Below, one piece after another: positions 50,597-60,628 of a stretch of 64,000 bases of DNA. Location of the stretch: the NCBI RefSeq assembly GCF_900089585.1, contig NZ_FLRH01000003.1, positions 62,001 to 126,000 of the forward strand, written 5' to 3'. Numbering within the stretch: position 1 is the first letter of the stretch; each line of letters begins with the position of its first letter. The notes below the pieces were generated by a model, which was not told where the DNA came from, searched no databases, and saw only the letters and a program-made list of their open reading frames with translations. The position numbers were made by a program, and so were the translations under genes. Source of the stretch: Micromonospora sediminicola (GTDB lineage: Bacteria; Actinomycetota; Actinomycetes; Mycobacteriales; Micromonosporaceae).

Positions 50597-50710
50597 CGGT
50601 CCGGACCGTGGTGTCACCCGGGTGGCGGAACCACAGCGTCCCTGGCGGGCGACCCGGATCGCTCTGCGGAGCGATGCGACGCGGGGCGGTGCCGGCATAG
50701 CGTCGATCTC

Positions 50711-50944
50711 ATGACGCAACGTCGATCTCGGGCTGTTCCGGTGCGCCGCCTGGCCGGGGTGGCGGTCATGCTGTTCGGTGTCTTCTCGCTGTTCGGGGGC
50801 TTGTTCGTACCGATCCGGGTGATCCTGCGAGATCCGCGGGTGGTGCCTGCGCCGGAATCCTGGCTGGCGATCTGGATCATCGCGATGGGTCTGCTGATCG
50901 CGGTCTGGCCGACTCGACGGCGGTCCGCCGGCAGCGGTGGGTGA
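50711..50944 (+). CDS. Two-TM membrane protein, 77 aa
   Basis: ATG 50711 has TAGCGT 7 nt upstream (leaderless). Two hydrophobic helices, LAGVAVMLFGVFSLFGGLFV and LAIWIIAMGLLIAVWPT, are joined by a short loop, with basic residues at both ends. It overlaps the multicopper oxidase start, suggesting cotranscription. Confidence 0.72.
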   Translation: MTQRRSRAVPVRRLAGVAVMLFGVFSLFGGLFVPIRVILRDPRVVPAPESWLAIWIIAMGLLIAVWPTRRRSAGSGG

Positions 50945-52488
50945 TGGGCCTCTCTCGCCGGGCGCTCCTGCGGGGTGCGGCCGTCGTCGGGGCGACGGTG
51001 GGGCTGCCCGCCGCCGGCCTGGCCGGCTACGTGTGGACCACCACGCGCCGCAGCAACGTCGGCCGGGTGTCGTTCGACCGGCCGTTGGCCATTCCGCCGC
51101 TGGCTGCCGGCGTGCGCGCAGCGGACGGCCGGCTCCTGGTGGACCTACGGTTGCAGAGCGGCCGGACCGAGCTGCTACCGGGCAGGCAGGCGGACACCTG
51201 GGGAATCAACGGCAGCTACCTGGGCCCCACGGTCCGGGTGAACCGGGGCGACGTGCTGGCCCCTCGGGTGCGCAACGACCTCCCGGAGGCGACCACCCTG
51301 CACTGGCACGGCATGGAGTTGCCGGCCGAGTGCGACGGTGGACCGCACCAGATGATCCGCCCCGGCGCGCTGTGGCAGCCGGCCTGGCGGGTGGACCAGC
51401 CGGCGGCGACGTTGTGGTATCACCCGCACCCGCACGGGCGCACCAAGGAGCACGTCTACCGTGGCGTCGCCGGCCTGCTGTACGTGGACGACGGCGAGGC
51501 CGACGGTCTGCTCCCCGACGACTACGGGGTCGACGACATCCCGGTGATCGTGCAGGACCGGAACTTCACCCGGCAGGGCCGGCTCGACGAGGACGGCATC
51601 GCCTTCGGCGGACTGTCGGTCACCGGCCTGCTGGGCTCGGAGATCCTGGTCAACGGGGTCTGGGGGCCGGTGCTCGACGTGCGTACCGAGCGGGTGCGGC
51701 TACGGGTGCTCAATGCCTCGAACGCGCGAATCTACGACCTCGTCCTCGACCACGGGCGGGGCTTCCACGTCGTGGCCGGCGACAACGGTCTGCTGCCGGC
51801 GCCGGTCCCGGTCGACCACCTGCGGCTCAGCCCCGGGGAGCGGGCCGAGCTGCTGGTGGAGTTGCGTCCCGACGAGCGGGTCCGGCTGCGGAGCCGCCCG
51901 CCGGATCTCGGTGCCAACCTGGCCGTCGACCGACTGGCCGGCGGCGCCGACGAGTTCGACGTCCTGGAGTTGCGCGCCACGCCGTCCCTACGTCCGGCTC
52001 CACCGCTACCGGTCGCCCTGCCTGCGCCGCCTCGGCTGGCCCCGCCGCTCGCCGGGCGTCGCGAGCGCGTGCTGCGCTTCGGTGATTTCCTCATCGACGG
52101 CCGGACCATGGACCTGTCCCGCATCGACGCGGTGGTGCCGTTGGGGAGCACCGAGATCTGGCGGCTGCGCAACGACGTCGGCACGCCGCACAACTTCCAC
52201 ATCCACAACGCCGCGTTCGAGGTGCTGGATGTCGCGGGTCGGCCGCCCGGAGCGGCGTGGTGGGGACGCAAGGACACCGTGTACGTGCCACCCGACACCG
52301 AGGTCCGGCTTCTCGTACAGTTCGGGGCGTACCCGTCGCCCACGCGGCCGTTCATGTTCCACTGCCATCTGTTGGCGCACGAGGACGCCGGAATGATGGG
52401 ACAGTTCGTCCTCGTCCCGCCAGGCACGGACCCGAGGGTGGTCGCGCCGTCCCCGGTCGTCGACCACAATTCTCCTCACCATGACTGA
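50941..52488 (+). CDS. Multicopper oxidase, Tat-exported
   Basis: A 515-aa three-cupredoxin oxidase. The N-terminal SRRALLRGAAVVGATVG is a Tat signal. The copper ligands are seen as HWHGME, HPHPHGR, HNFHIHN and HCHLLAHEDAGMM, which fill the type 1, 2 and 3 sites. It would be a CotA/CueO/bilirubin-oxidase-like enzyme acting outside the membrane on Cu(I), phenols or metals. GTG 50941 or ATG 50944 can start it. Its last 8 nt overlap the following kinase, so the oxidase and two-component system are co-expressed. Confidence 0.93.
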   Translation: MMGLSRRALLRGAAVVGATVGLPAAGLAGYVWTTTRRSNVGRVSFDRPLAIPPLAAGVRAADGRLLVDLRLQSGRTELLPGRQADTWGINGSYLGPTVRVNRGDVLAPRVRNDLPEATTLHWHGMELPAECDGGPHQMIRPGALWQPAWRVDQPAATLWYHPHPHGRTKEHVYRGVAGLLYVDDGEADGLLPDDYGVDDIPVIVQDRNFTRQGRLDEDGIAFGGLSVTGLLGSEILVNGVWGPVLDVRTERVRLRVLNASNARIYDLVLDHGRGFHVVAGDNGLLPAPVPVDHLRLSPGERAELLVELRPDERVRLRSRPPDLGANLAVDRLAGGADEFDVLELRATPSLRPAPPLPVALPAPPRLAPPLAGRRERVLRFGDFLIDGRTMDLSRIDAVVPLGSTEIWRLRNDVGTPHNFHIHNAAFEVLDVAGRPPGAAWWGRKDTVYVPPDTEVRLLVQFGAYPSPTRPFMFHCHLLAHEDAGMMGQFVLVPPGTDPRVVAPSPVVDHNSPHHD

Positions 52489-53665
52489 GCAGACCCGCCG
52501 ACGCGCCCGGGACGCGGCTCTGGCGGCAGCCGTCGCGGTGTCGGTGTGGGCGGTCACGGCGCTGGCGGAGGAACCCGCGTCGCTTCCGCTCGGCCCGGCC
52601 GGCTGGCTTGTCGGAGCGGTCCTCGGCGGACTCCAGCTCGCCCGCCGACGGCGTCCGCTGGCCGTGCTGCTGGTGTCCACCACCGTCGTCGTCGCGTACC
52701 ACGTGCTCGGATACCCGGCGGTCGGGACGGCGTGGCCGCTGTTGCTGCCGTTCCTGGGTGCGGCCGCCGGGGGCCACCTGCGGTACGCGGTGCCGCTGGT
52801 GGCGGCGTTGTCGGTGGCCAACGTCGGGTGGCGGGTGCTGGTCGAGCGGGAGTGGCCGCTCGGGGTGCTCGTCGGTGAAGCGCGGGATCTCGTGGTGCTC
52901 GGCCTGGCTCTGGCGGTCGGGGAGGCGGTCTGGCAACGGCGCCGCTGGGCGGAGGAGGTGCGCCGACGCGTGGCCCGGGCCGACGAGGAGGCGCGCCGGG
53001 AGGCCGAGCGCAGGCTGGCCGAGCAGCGGCTGTCGGTGGCGGCCGACCTGCACGACGTGGTGGCGCACAGCCTGGTGGTGATCGGCCTCCAGCTGCGGCT
53101 CGCCGAGGAGACCGTGGACACGGAACCGGAGGCATGCCGGGCGGCCATCGCCGCGGCGCTGGCCGTACATGACGAGGCTGTCCGCGAGACGTCACGGACG
53201 GTTCACCTGCTGCGCGACCCCACTCCGGCCCCGCTGCGGCCCGCGCCCACGCTCGCCGACCTGCATCTGTTGCCGGAGGTGGCCCGGCGGGCCGGGCTGG
53301 AGCTGCGGGTGGACATCGACGGGGGGCGCGACGTTCCGGCGTCGGTGGCTCAGGCGGCGTACCGGATCGCCCAGGAGGCGCTGACCAACACGCTGAAGCA
53401 CGCCGGTGCCGCCCAGGCGTCGCTCACACTGCGCCGGGAGGGCAGGGCGTTGCACCTCCGGTTCGCCGATCCGGGCGGCGTGGGTGTCGTGTCGACGGGT
53501 TCGGTCAGGTGCACCTCGGCACCTGGCGACGGCGGGCGGCCGCCGGGCGGTCACGGCATCGTCGGGATGCGGGAACGCGCGCGCGGCGTGGGCGGTCGGT
53601 TGGAGGCGGGCCCGGACGGCGGCGGGTTCCGCGTGGACGCCTGGCTGCCGGTGGGGGACGCCTGA
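52481..53665 (+). CDS. NarL-type sensor histidine kinase (HisKA_3)
   Basis: A 394-aa protein: about five N-terminal TM segments (residues 10-145), coiled coil, phospho-His in LSVAADLHDVVAHSLVVIGLQ, HATPase with RIAQEALTNTLKHA and GGHGIVGMRER. It overlaps the oxidase and the response regulator. A sensor of copper or redox status is possible by context only. Confidence 0.93.
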   Translation: MTEQTRRRARDAALAAAVAVSVWAVTALAEEPASLPLGPAGWLVGAVLGGLQLARRRRPLAVLLVSTTVVVAYHVLGYPAVGTAWPLLLPFLGAAAGGHLRYAVPLVAALSVANVGWRVLVEREWPLGVLVGEARDLVVLGLALAVGEAVWQRRRWAEEVRRRVARADEEARREAERRLAEQRLSVAADLHDVVAHSLVVIGLQLRLAEETVDTEPEACRAAIAAALAVHDEAVRETSRTVHLLRDPTPAPLRPAPTLADLHLLPEVARRAGLELRVDIDGGRDVPASVAQAAYRIAQEALTNTLKHAGAAQASLTLRREGRALHLRFADPGGVGVVSTGSVRCTSAPGDGGRPPGGHGIVGMRERARGVGGRLEAGPDGGGFRVDAWLPVGDA

Positions 53666-54342
53666 TGGTGCGCGTGGTGATCGCCGACGACCATCCGGAG
53701 GTGCGCGCCGGAATCCGGGCCCTGCTGGAACGGACCGACGACATCGTGGTGGTCGGCGAAGCGACCGACGGGCATGCGGCGGTCCGGCTGGCGGCGGACC
53801 TACGGCCGGATGTCGTCCTCATGGACGTGCGGATGCCCGGTCGGGACGGCATCGCGGCCACCCGCCGGATCGTGGCGTCGGATTCGGCGGGCCGGGCGCC
53901 GCGGGTCATCGTGCTCACCACCTTCGACCACGACGAGTACGTCTTCGGTGCGTTGCGGGAGAGTGCCAGCGGCTTCCTGACCAAGAACGTGGCCCCCGAC
54001 GATCTGCGTCGGGCGATCCGGCTGGTCGCCGAGGGTCAGGCGTTGCTCGACCCGGCGGTGACCCGCCGGGTCATCGAACGGTTCGCGGCCCCGGCGGCCG
54101 TCACCGAGCCGACGGCGGGTGCCGGGACCACCGCCGTGCGCGCCGTCGACCTGTTGACCCCCCGCGAGCGGCAGATCGCCCGGCTGGTCGGCCGCGGGCT
54201 GACCAATGAGGAGATCAGCGTCGCGCTCTTCCTCAGCATCTGGACCGTGAAGACCCACGTGAGCCGGGTTCTCGCCAAGCTCGGGGCTCGAGAACGGGCA
54301 CAGATCGTGATCGCGATGTACGAGTCCGGCGATCTCCGGTGA
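53665..54342 (+). CDS. NarL/LuxR-type response regulator
   Basis: A 225-aa protein: REC with VRVVIADDHPEVRAGI, Asp in VLMDVRMPGRDG, FLTKNVAPDDL, and LuxR HTH LTPRERQIARLVGRGLTNEEISVALFLSIWTVKTHVSRVL. Its ATG overlaps the kinase TGA by one nt. It probably regulates this operon and the multicopper oxidase. Confidence 0.94.
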   Translation: MVRVVIADDHPEVRAGIRALLERTDDIVVVGEATDGHAAVRLAADLRPDVVLMDVRMPGRDGIAATRRIVASDSAGRAPRVIVLTTFDHDEYVFGALRESASGFLTKNVAPDDLRRAIRLVAEGQALLDPAVTRRVIERFAAPAAVTEPTAGAGTTAVRAVDLLTPRERQIARLVGRGLTNEEISVALFLSIWTVKTHVSRVLAKLGARERAQIVIAMYESGDLR

Positions 54343-54364
54343 CGCGCGGGTCGGCTCGGACAGC

Positions 54365-54400
54365 GGCTCACCGTCGCGGCCTCGGCCACGACGGTGAGCC
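54365..54400. terminator. Bidirectional hairpin terminator
   Basis: GGCTCACCGTCG (54365-54376) pairs perfectly with CGACGGTGAGCC (54389-54400), loop of 12 nt. It lies between the response regulator and the converging xylanase. Confidence 0.8.
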
Positions 54401-54433
54401 ACCACCTGTCCGTCACCCCACCAAGGACGAGGA

Positions 54434-55930
<1,497 letters not shown>

Positions 55931-56000
55931 TCATGAGGAAACGCGGGCCCGCGTACCTGCCGTGCGGGAGCCGGTGCCGCGAGGATTCTCGGACCCCGGC

Positions 56001-56016
56001 TCCGAAACTTTTCGGA
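56001..56016. promoter_or_regulatory. Xylanase operator 1, CCGAAA-TTTCGG palindrome
   Basis: TCCGAAACTTTTCGGA is a palindrome with 7-bp arms and a CT centre, 104 bp upstream of the xylanase ATG. CGAAA-TTTCG dyads are known LacI-type repressor sites in actinobacterial xylanase promoters. Confidence 0.75.
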
Positions 56017-56136
56017 AACGTACCGGTAACTTGCCCAGCAAGATACTCGCGAGTCCGTGATCGGTCAACGTCGATGGCCACCCGGATCACGGCGAGAAGG
56101 GCCCCGGGCAGCACCGGAACCCGGTTCGAGAAGTGG

Positions 56137-56153
56137 CTCCGAAACTTTCGGAG
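56137..56153. promoter_or_regulatory. Xylanase operator 2, CCGAAA-TTTCGG palindrome
   Basis: CTCCGAAACTTTCGGAG has perfect 8-bp arms with a single C centre, 121 bp beyond operator 1. Two sites spaced this way suggest looping or stronger repression by a LacI-family regulator encoded elsewhere. Confidence 0.75.
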
Positions 56154-56232
56154 GTCGGCCCCCGAGCGCCACCGCTCGGTGCGCGTCGGAGGCGTCGTAC
56201 CGCTCGCGGTTCGCGTGCCCCGGCACGGTTGG

Positions 56233-57030
56233 TCAGGTGACGTCCCGGCGCATCGGGACGATCACCGCCACCGCCGCGGCAACCAGCGCGTACGCGGTCA
56301 GCAGCAGCGCTCCCCCGGCCGGCGGGAGGAGGTGGACGGCGTCGCCGCCGGTCTGGTCGGACATGGCGTCGGCGAGGTAGGTGAAGTCGGTCAGCGCGGC
56401 GGTCGCCCCACCGGGCAGGACCGGATAGAGCGCGCTGACCCCGGGGATCATCATGAGCACCGGCTCGCCGAGGTAGAGGTAGCCGACCACGACGGCGAGG
56501 GCGGCGACCTGGTTGCGCAGGAGCGCGCCCACGCCGACGCCGACGAGCAGGTAGACCGTCATCGCGAGCCCGATCCGGGCGAGCAGCGCCAGCACGGTCG
56601 GCGCGGGCAGCCCGAGCGGTACGCCACGGGCGGCCGTGACGGCGAACAGCGCCACCGCGGCGGAGCCGGCGAGAACGATTCCGTAGGCGAGGCCGACGAC
56701 CGCGTGGGTGGCGAGTTTGGCGGCGAGCACGCGCCCGCGGCGCGGCGCGAACAGGAACGTGACGGCGGCGGTGCCGTGCCGGTACTCGGACGTGACCGCG
56801 AGCGTGCCGGCGGCGGCCGGCACGAACGCGGTGTAGCCGAGGATGCCGAGGACCGCGCGGAGGCCGACCTCGGTGTCCAGCCCGGGCAGGGGCGGGTCGA
56901 AGTTCTCCGGACCCACCAGCGCCATGAGGCCGACCAGTCCACCGCCGAGCAGTACGGCGGCGAGCAGCAGCCCGCGCCACATCCGGGTCGCCAGCAACCG
57001 GCGGGACTCCGCTCTGATCAGGGGGGTCAT
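56233..57030 (-). CDS. ABC-2 type transporter permease
   Basis: A 265-aa protein with six membrane segments (LLLAAVLLGGGLVGLMALVG; LGYTAFVPAAAGTLAVTSEYRHGT; and four more). The SEYRHGTAAVTFLFAPRR stretch is the ABC-2 coupling loop. Its ATG overlaps the ATPase stop by 4 nt. Substrate unknown; controlled with the ATPase by the ArsR-type regulator. Confidence 0.88.
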   Translation of the reverse strand: MTPLIRAESRRLLATRMWRGLLLAAVLLGGGLVGLMALVGPENFDPPLPGLDTEVGLRAVLGILGYTAFVPAAAGTLAVTSEYRHGTAAVTFLFAPRRGRVLAAKLATHAVVGLAYGIVLAGSAAVALFAVTAARGVPLGLPAPTVLALLARIGLAMTVYLLVGVGVGALLRNQVAALAVVVGYLYLGEPVLMMIPGVSALYPVLPGGATAALTDFTYLADAMSDQTGGDAVHLLPPAGGALLLTAYALVAAAVAVIVPMRRDVT

Positions 57031-57926
57031 GGGGCGGCCACCGGGTCGCTGGTCAGGTCCAGGAAGAGGCGTTCGAGGTCGGCGTGCGCGGTGACCAGCT
57101 CGTGGACGCGGAGACGGTGGGCGGCCGCGAGGTCGGCGACGGCCGGCGCGTCCAGTCCGCGTACCCGGAGCTGTCCGGGCCCGGCGGGTTCGACGGCGCC
57201 GGCGGGCAGGGCGGCGGCGAGCGCAGCGGCGTCGGGCGAGGTGACCAGCACGGTCGGCGGGCCGGCGAGCCGGGACAGCGGCCCGGCGGCGACGAGTTCA
57301 CCCCGCCGGATCACCACCAGATCGTCGACGAGCTGCTGGACCTCGCTGAGCACGTGGCTGGAGATCAGGACGGTGCGCCCCTCGTCGGCGAGTCGGCGCA
57401 GCAGGTCGCGCAGCCACGACATGCCCGCCGGATCCAGCCCGTTGCCCGGTTCGTCGAGCAGCAGGACCCGGGGGTCGCCGAGCAGCGCGGTGGCGAGGTT
57501 GAGCCGCTGCCGCATGCCGGTGGAGAACCCACGGGTACGGCGGTCGGCGGCCCCGGTGAAGCCGAGCAGGTCCAGCAGCTCGGTGACCCGACCGTCCGGG
57601 CAGCCGCTCATCGCGGCGTAGACCCGCAGGTGGTCGCGGGCGGTGTGGCCGGGGTGGAAGGCGTTGGCGTCGAACATCGCGCCGACGGTGCGCGCCGGCT
57701 CGGCCAGTCGCGCGTACGGCAGCCCGCCGATCGTGGCGGTGCCGCTGCTGGGCGACACCAGCCCGGTCATCATCCGCATGGTGGTGGTCTTGCCGGCGCC
57801 GTTCGGACCGAGGAATCCGGTCACCACGCCGGGTGCCACGGTGAACGTCAGGTCCCGCACGACGGTCGCGTCGCCGTAGCGCTTCGTCAGGCGCGACACC
57901 TCGATCGCCAGCCGTTCGCCGGTCAC
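57027..57926 (-). CDS. ABC transporter ATP-binding protein (DrrA/ABC-2 type)
   Basis: A 299-aa ATPase: Walker A GPNGAGKTTTMRMM, signature FSTGMRQRLNLATALLG, Walker B VLLLDEPGNGLDPAG, H-loop VLISSHVLSEV. A C-terminal regulatory extension (about 225-299) is typical of drug and lipid exporters. Starts at GTG with a GTGA overlap. Confidence 0.92.
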   Translation of the reverse strand: MTGERLAIEVSRLTKRYGDATVVRDLTFTVAPGVVTGFLGPNGAGKTTTMRMMTGLVSPSSGTATIGGLPYARLAEPARTVGAMFDANAFHPGHTARDHLRVYAAMSGCPDGRVTELLDLLGFTGAADRRTRGFSTGMRQRLNLATALLGDPRVLLLDEPGNGLDPAGMSWLRDLLRRLADEGRTVLISSHVLSEVQQLVDDLVVIRRGELVAAGPLSRLAGPPTVLVTSPDAAALAAALPAGAVEPAGPGQLRVRGLDAPAVADLAAAHRLRVHELVTAHADLERLFLDLTSDPVAAP

Positions 57927-58294
57927 GGTCGCGCCGCCGTCCCACGCGCGATCGCGGCGGCGAGCGCCGGTGCGTCCGGAGTGGAGAGCACGACCTCGTC
58001 GAACTCGCCGCCGGCCGCCGCGCGGTCGAGCACGAGGTGCAACCCGGGTTCGCCGCGGCGGGCCGCCACGAGCTGTCGGGGACCGCCGAACAGGCCCCAG
58101 ACACCGATCTTGGCAAGGCCGGACACCACGAAGCCGCGCCGGGCGCCGCGGGCCAGCCGGACCGGTTCACCCACCGGGGCGGCGTGCCGGACCGCGCCGA
58201 CGGGCAGCACGAACCGCTCCCGCCCGGTCCAGACCCGCTCCCATCCGGTGAACCGGACGTCGATCACCTCGCCGGTGAGCATGACGGTGGCCAT
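57923..58294 (-). CDS. Hypothetical protein of the ArsR-ABC operon, 123 aa
   Basis: Starts MATVMLTGEVIDVRFTGWERVWTGRE. Beta-rich first half and a C-terminal helix (APALAAAIARGTAARP). It overlaps the regulator stop by one nt and the ATPase start by 4 nt, so it is translated within the operon. The pattern resembles PH-like/YdaG-like small domains, but the family is not recognised. Confidence 0.72.
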   Translation of the reverse strand: MATVMLTGEVIDVRFTGWERVWTGRERFVLPVGAVRHAAPVGEPVRLARGARRGFVVSGLAKIGVWGLFGGPRQLVAARRGEPGLHLVLDRAAAGGEFDEVVLSTPDAPALAAAIARGTAARP

Positions 58295-58899
58295 CAGCTG
58301 TCCCCCTTCGTCGGGTCGGAGTCGTTCGCCGACTCCGGTGCGTCTTCGGTGCCGGTCGGCGGCAGGTCGGCGGGCATGAGGACGGTCGCCAGCAGGCGCG
58401 GTTTCCGCCCGTCGCCGGGCCGGTTGCCGAGCAGCGGGCCGACCAGCGCGTTGAACCCGGCCGCGAACTCACCCAGCTCGGCGTCGGTCAGGTGGAGCAC
58501 GATCTGCTGGTAGCCGGCGCCGTCCGCGGCGAGGTCCACCCGGTCCCGGGCCAGGTAGCGGGAGAACTCCGAGAGCAGGCTCGACACGAACGCGGTGAAG
58601 TAGCGCTCGTGGTCCTCGGGCGTGGCGGCGGCCAGGGCGTCGGCGTCGAGCGTGGCGCCGTGCGCGGGCAGCGCGTAGACCCGTTCGACGGCTCCGCGCA
58701 CCCTGCGCCCCTCGACCACGTCGAGCAGCCCGGCCTTGACCAGCGTCGCCAGGTGCCGGTAGAGCGTGGCCTGCGGCACGTCGGGCAGCAATTCGACCAG
58801 GGCGCGCGTGGTCAGCCGGGTGCCGGCGACCGCCCGCAGGATCCGGATCCGCACCGGATGCAGGGCCAGTTCGGCCCACCGCTCCCTCGACATCGCCAT
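58294..58899 (-). CDS. ArsR-type winged-helix regulator of the ABC operon
   Basis: A 201-aa protein: HTH in LHPVRIRILRAVAGTRLTTRALVELLPDVPQATLYRHLATLVKAGLLDVVEG, then a helical ligand domain (FVSSLLSEFSRYLARDRVD; GYQQIVLHLTDAELGEFA). The PQATLYRHLATL wing is typical of ArsR/PadR-like regulators of exporters. It is leaderless (TAACGT 6 nt before ATG) and heads a four-gene operon. Confidence 0.9.
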   Translation of the reverse strand: MAMSRERWAELALHPVRIRILRAVAGTRLTTRALVELLPDVPQATLYRHLATLVKAGLLDVVEGRRVRGAVERVYALPAHGATLDADALAAATPEDHERYFTAFVSSLLSEFSRYLARDRVDLAADGAGYQQIVLHLTDAELGEFAAGFNALVGPLLGNRPGDGRKPRLLATVLMPADLPPTGTEDAPESANDSDPTKGDS

Positions 58900-58905
58900 G
58901 GCCGA

Positions 58906-58931
58906 ACGTTATCACTCTTGATAGTGATAAC
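58906..58931 (-). promoter_or_regulatory. Leaderless promoter with overlapping operator
   Basis: GTTATCACT (58908-58916) is repeated inverted as AGTGATAAC (58923-58931) around a 6-nt centre. The left arm overlaps the -10 box (TAACGT, 58906-58911 read on the minus strand), so a bound repressor would block the start of transcription. Confidence 0.85.
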
Positions 58932-58939
58932 GGCAGGGA

Positions 58940-59392
58940 TCAGGCCGAGTGGTGGCGCAACACCCGGGTGAGCAGCCGGGACAACTGCGCGCGCTCCTCC
59001 GGCGAGAGCGGTGCCAGCAGTTCGTCCTGCACCACCGCGAGCTGTTTCTCCAACCGCCGCAGCTGCCGCCGCCCGGCCGGGGTGATGGTGACGACGTTGC
59101 GGCGCCGGTCGGCCGGATCCGGCTCGCGGGTCACGTAGTCGCGGTCGGCGAGTTCGTTGAGCGCCGCGACCACGTCGCTGACGTGGATGCCGCTGCGGCG
59201 GCCGAGCGCCGCCTGACTGGCCGCCCCGAACTCGTCCAGCGTGGCGAGCAGGCGGAAGTGGTAACCGCGCGCGTCCACCGCGGCGAGCCCGTCGCTCACC
59301 ATCCGTCCGGCGCGGACGGCGGTCTGGCTGATCAGCCAACTCGGCAGGCCGGCCAGGCGGGCCGGTACGACGTCCTGATCCGGAGTGTCCAT
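58940..59392 (-). CDS. MarR-family transcriptional regulator
   Basis: A 150-aa MarR protein: FRLLATLDEFGAASQAALGRRSGIHVSDVVAALNELADRDYV, wing REPDPADRRRNVVTITPAG, dimer helices at both ends. Leaderless (TAGGCT 6 nt before ATG). Divergent from the epoxide hydrolase with two operator palindromes between, so it probably represses both. Confidence 0.93.
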   Translation of the reverse strand: MDTPDQDVVPARLAGLPSWLISQTAVRAGRMVSDGLAAVDARGYHFRLLATLDEFGAASQAALGRRSGIHVSDVVAALNELADRDYVTREPDPADRRRNVVTITPAGRRQLRRLEKQLAVVQDELLAPLSPEERAQLSRLLTRVLRHHSA

Positions 59393-59410
59393 GTGAGCAG
59401 CCTAACCAGA

Positions 59411-59462
59411 AACGTTGGTGCGACCAACGAAGCGGACCCATACTGTTGGTCGCACCAACGTT
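59411..59462. promoter_or_regulatory. Paired MarR operators
   Basis: AACGTTGGTGCGACCAAC (59411-59428) and its exact inverse GTTGGTCGCACCAACGTT (59445-59462) face each other. Each contains a GTTGGT-nnn-ACCAAC dyad. A third partial copy GACCAACGAAG follows (59467-59477). They lie between the marR gene and the epoxide hydrolase, 24 bp from the latter's ATG. Confidence 0.85.
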
Positions 59463-59486
59463 AGGACGACCAACGAAGGGCAGATC

Positions 59487-60578
59487 ATGATCAAGCCGTT
59501 CCGAGTCGACATCCCCCAGCGCGATCTCGACGACCTCGCCGACCGCCTGGCCCGGACCCGCTGGCCCGACGAACTGCCGGACGCCGGCACCGACTACGGC
59601 ATCCCGCTGGCCCGGGTACGCGAGCTGGCCGAGCACTGGCGCACCGGGTACGACTGGCGAGCACACGAGGCCGAACTGAACCGGTACCCGCAGTTCACCA
59701 CCGAGATCGACGGGCAGAACGTGCACTTCCTGCACGTCCGCTCCGCCGACCCGGACGCGCTGCCGCTGATCCTCACCCACGGCTGGCCCGGCTCGGTGGT
59801 GGAGTTCCTCGACGTGATCGGGCCGCTGTCGGAGCAGTTCCACGTGGTCGTCCCGTCGATCCCGGGCTTCGGCTTCTCCGGCCCCACCCGGGAACGCGGC
59901 TGGGACGTCACCCGCGTCGCCCGCGCCTGGGCCGAGCTGATGCGCCGGCTCGGCTACCGGCGGTACGGCGCCCAGGGCGGCGACTGGGGCTCGGTGATCT
60001 CCACCCGCCTGGGCGGGATCGCCCCGGACAACGTCGTCGGCGTGCACCTCACCTACCTGCCCACACCCCCACCGCCGGGCTGGACGGGCGAGGGCGACCT
60101 GTCCGAACAGGACCGGGGCCGGCTGGCGCGGATCCGGCACCTCATGACGCACCGGCACCCGCACCAGATCCTCTACGCCAGCCGCCCGCAGACCGTGTCG
60201 TACGCGCTGAACGACTCACCCGCCGGCCAACTCGCCTGGATCGCCGAGAAGTTCACCGAGTGGGCCGACCCGCGTTCCACCATCAGCGCGGACCGCATCC
60301 TCACCGACGTGTCGCTCTACTGGCTCACCGGCACCGCGGCGTCCTCGGCCCGACTGGTCCGGGAGAGCGCGCTCGGCGGACCGCCCGCGCCCTGCCCGCC
60401 GCCGGTGGGCGTCGCCGTCCTCCCGCACGACATCACCCGGTCCGTCCGCCCGCTCGCCGAACTGACGTACCGGATCCGGCACTGGAGCGAGTTCGACCGT
60501 GGAGGCCACTTCGCCGCCCTGGAGGTGCCGGACCTGTTCGTCGCGGACGTCCGCGCCTTCTTCGACGACCTGCGGTGA
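59487..60578 (+). CDS. Epoxide hydrolase (EHN family, alpha/beta-hydrolase)
   Basis: A 363-aa protein: EHN N-terminal lid (VDIPQRDLDDLADRLARTRWP), HGWPGSVVEFLDVIGPL oxyanion loop, nucleophile Asp in GGDWGSV (about residue 173), a lid, and catalytic His in FDRGGHFAALE. It opens epoxides to diols in the cytoplasm. ATG 59487 follows GAAGGG. Regulation by the divergent MarR is likely, so the inducer is probably an aromatic or lipophilic compound. Confidence 0.94.
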   Translation: MIKPFRVDIPQRDLDDLADRLARTRWPDELPDAGTDYGIPLARVRELAEHWRTGYDWRAHEAELNRYPQFTTEIDGQNVHFLHVRSADPDALPLILTHGWPGSVVEFLDVIGPLSEQFHVVVPSIPGFGFSGPTRERGWDVTRVARAWAELMRRLGYRRYGAQGGDWGSVISTRLGGIAPDNVVGVHLTYLPTPPPPGWTGEGDLSEQDRGRLARIRHLMTHRHPHQILYASRPQTVSYALNDSPAGQLAWIAEKFTEWADPRSTISADRILTDVSLYWLTGTAASSARLVRESALGGPPAPCPPPVGVAVLPHDITRSVRPLAELTYRIRHWSEFDRGGHFAALEVPDLFVADVRAFFDDLR

Positions 60579-60588
60579 GCGCGCGGCA

Positions 60589-60617
60589 GGCCGGCCCGGG
60601 GACCTCCCGGGCCGGCC
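60589..60617. terminator. Bidirectional hairpin terminator
   Basis: GGCCGGCCCGGG (60589-60600) and CCCGGGCCGGCC (60606-60617) form a perfect 12-bp stem with a 5-nt loop, between the epoxide hydrolase and the converging AhpD-like gene. Confidence 0.85.
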
Positions 60618-60628
60618 GATCCCGCCGC

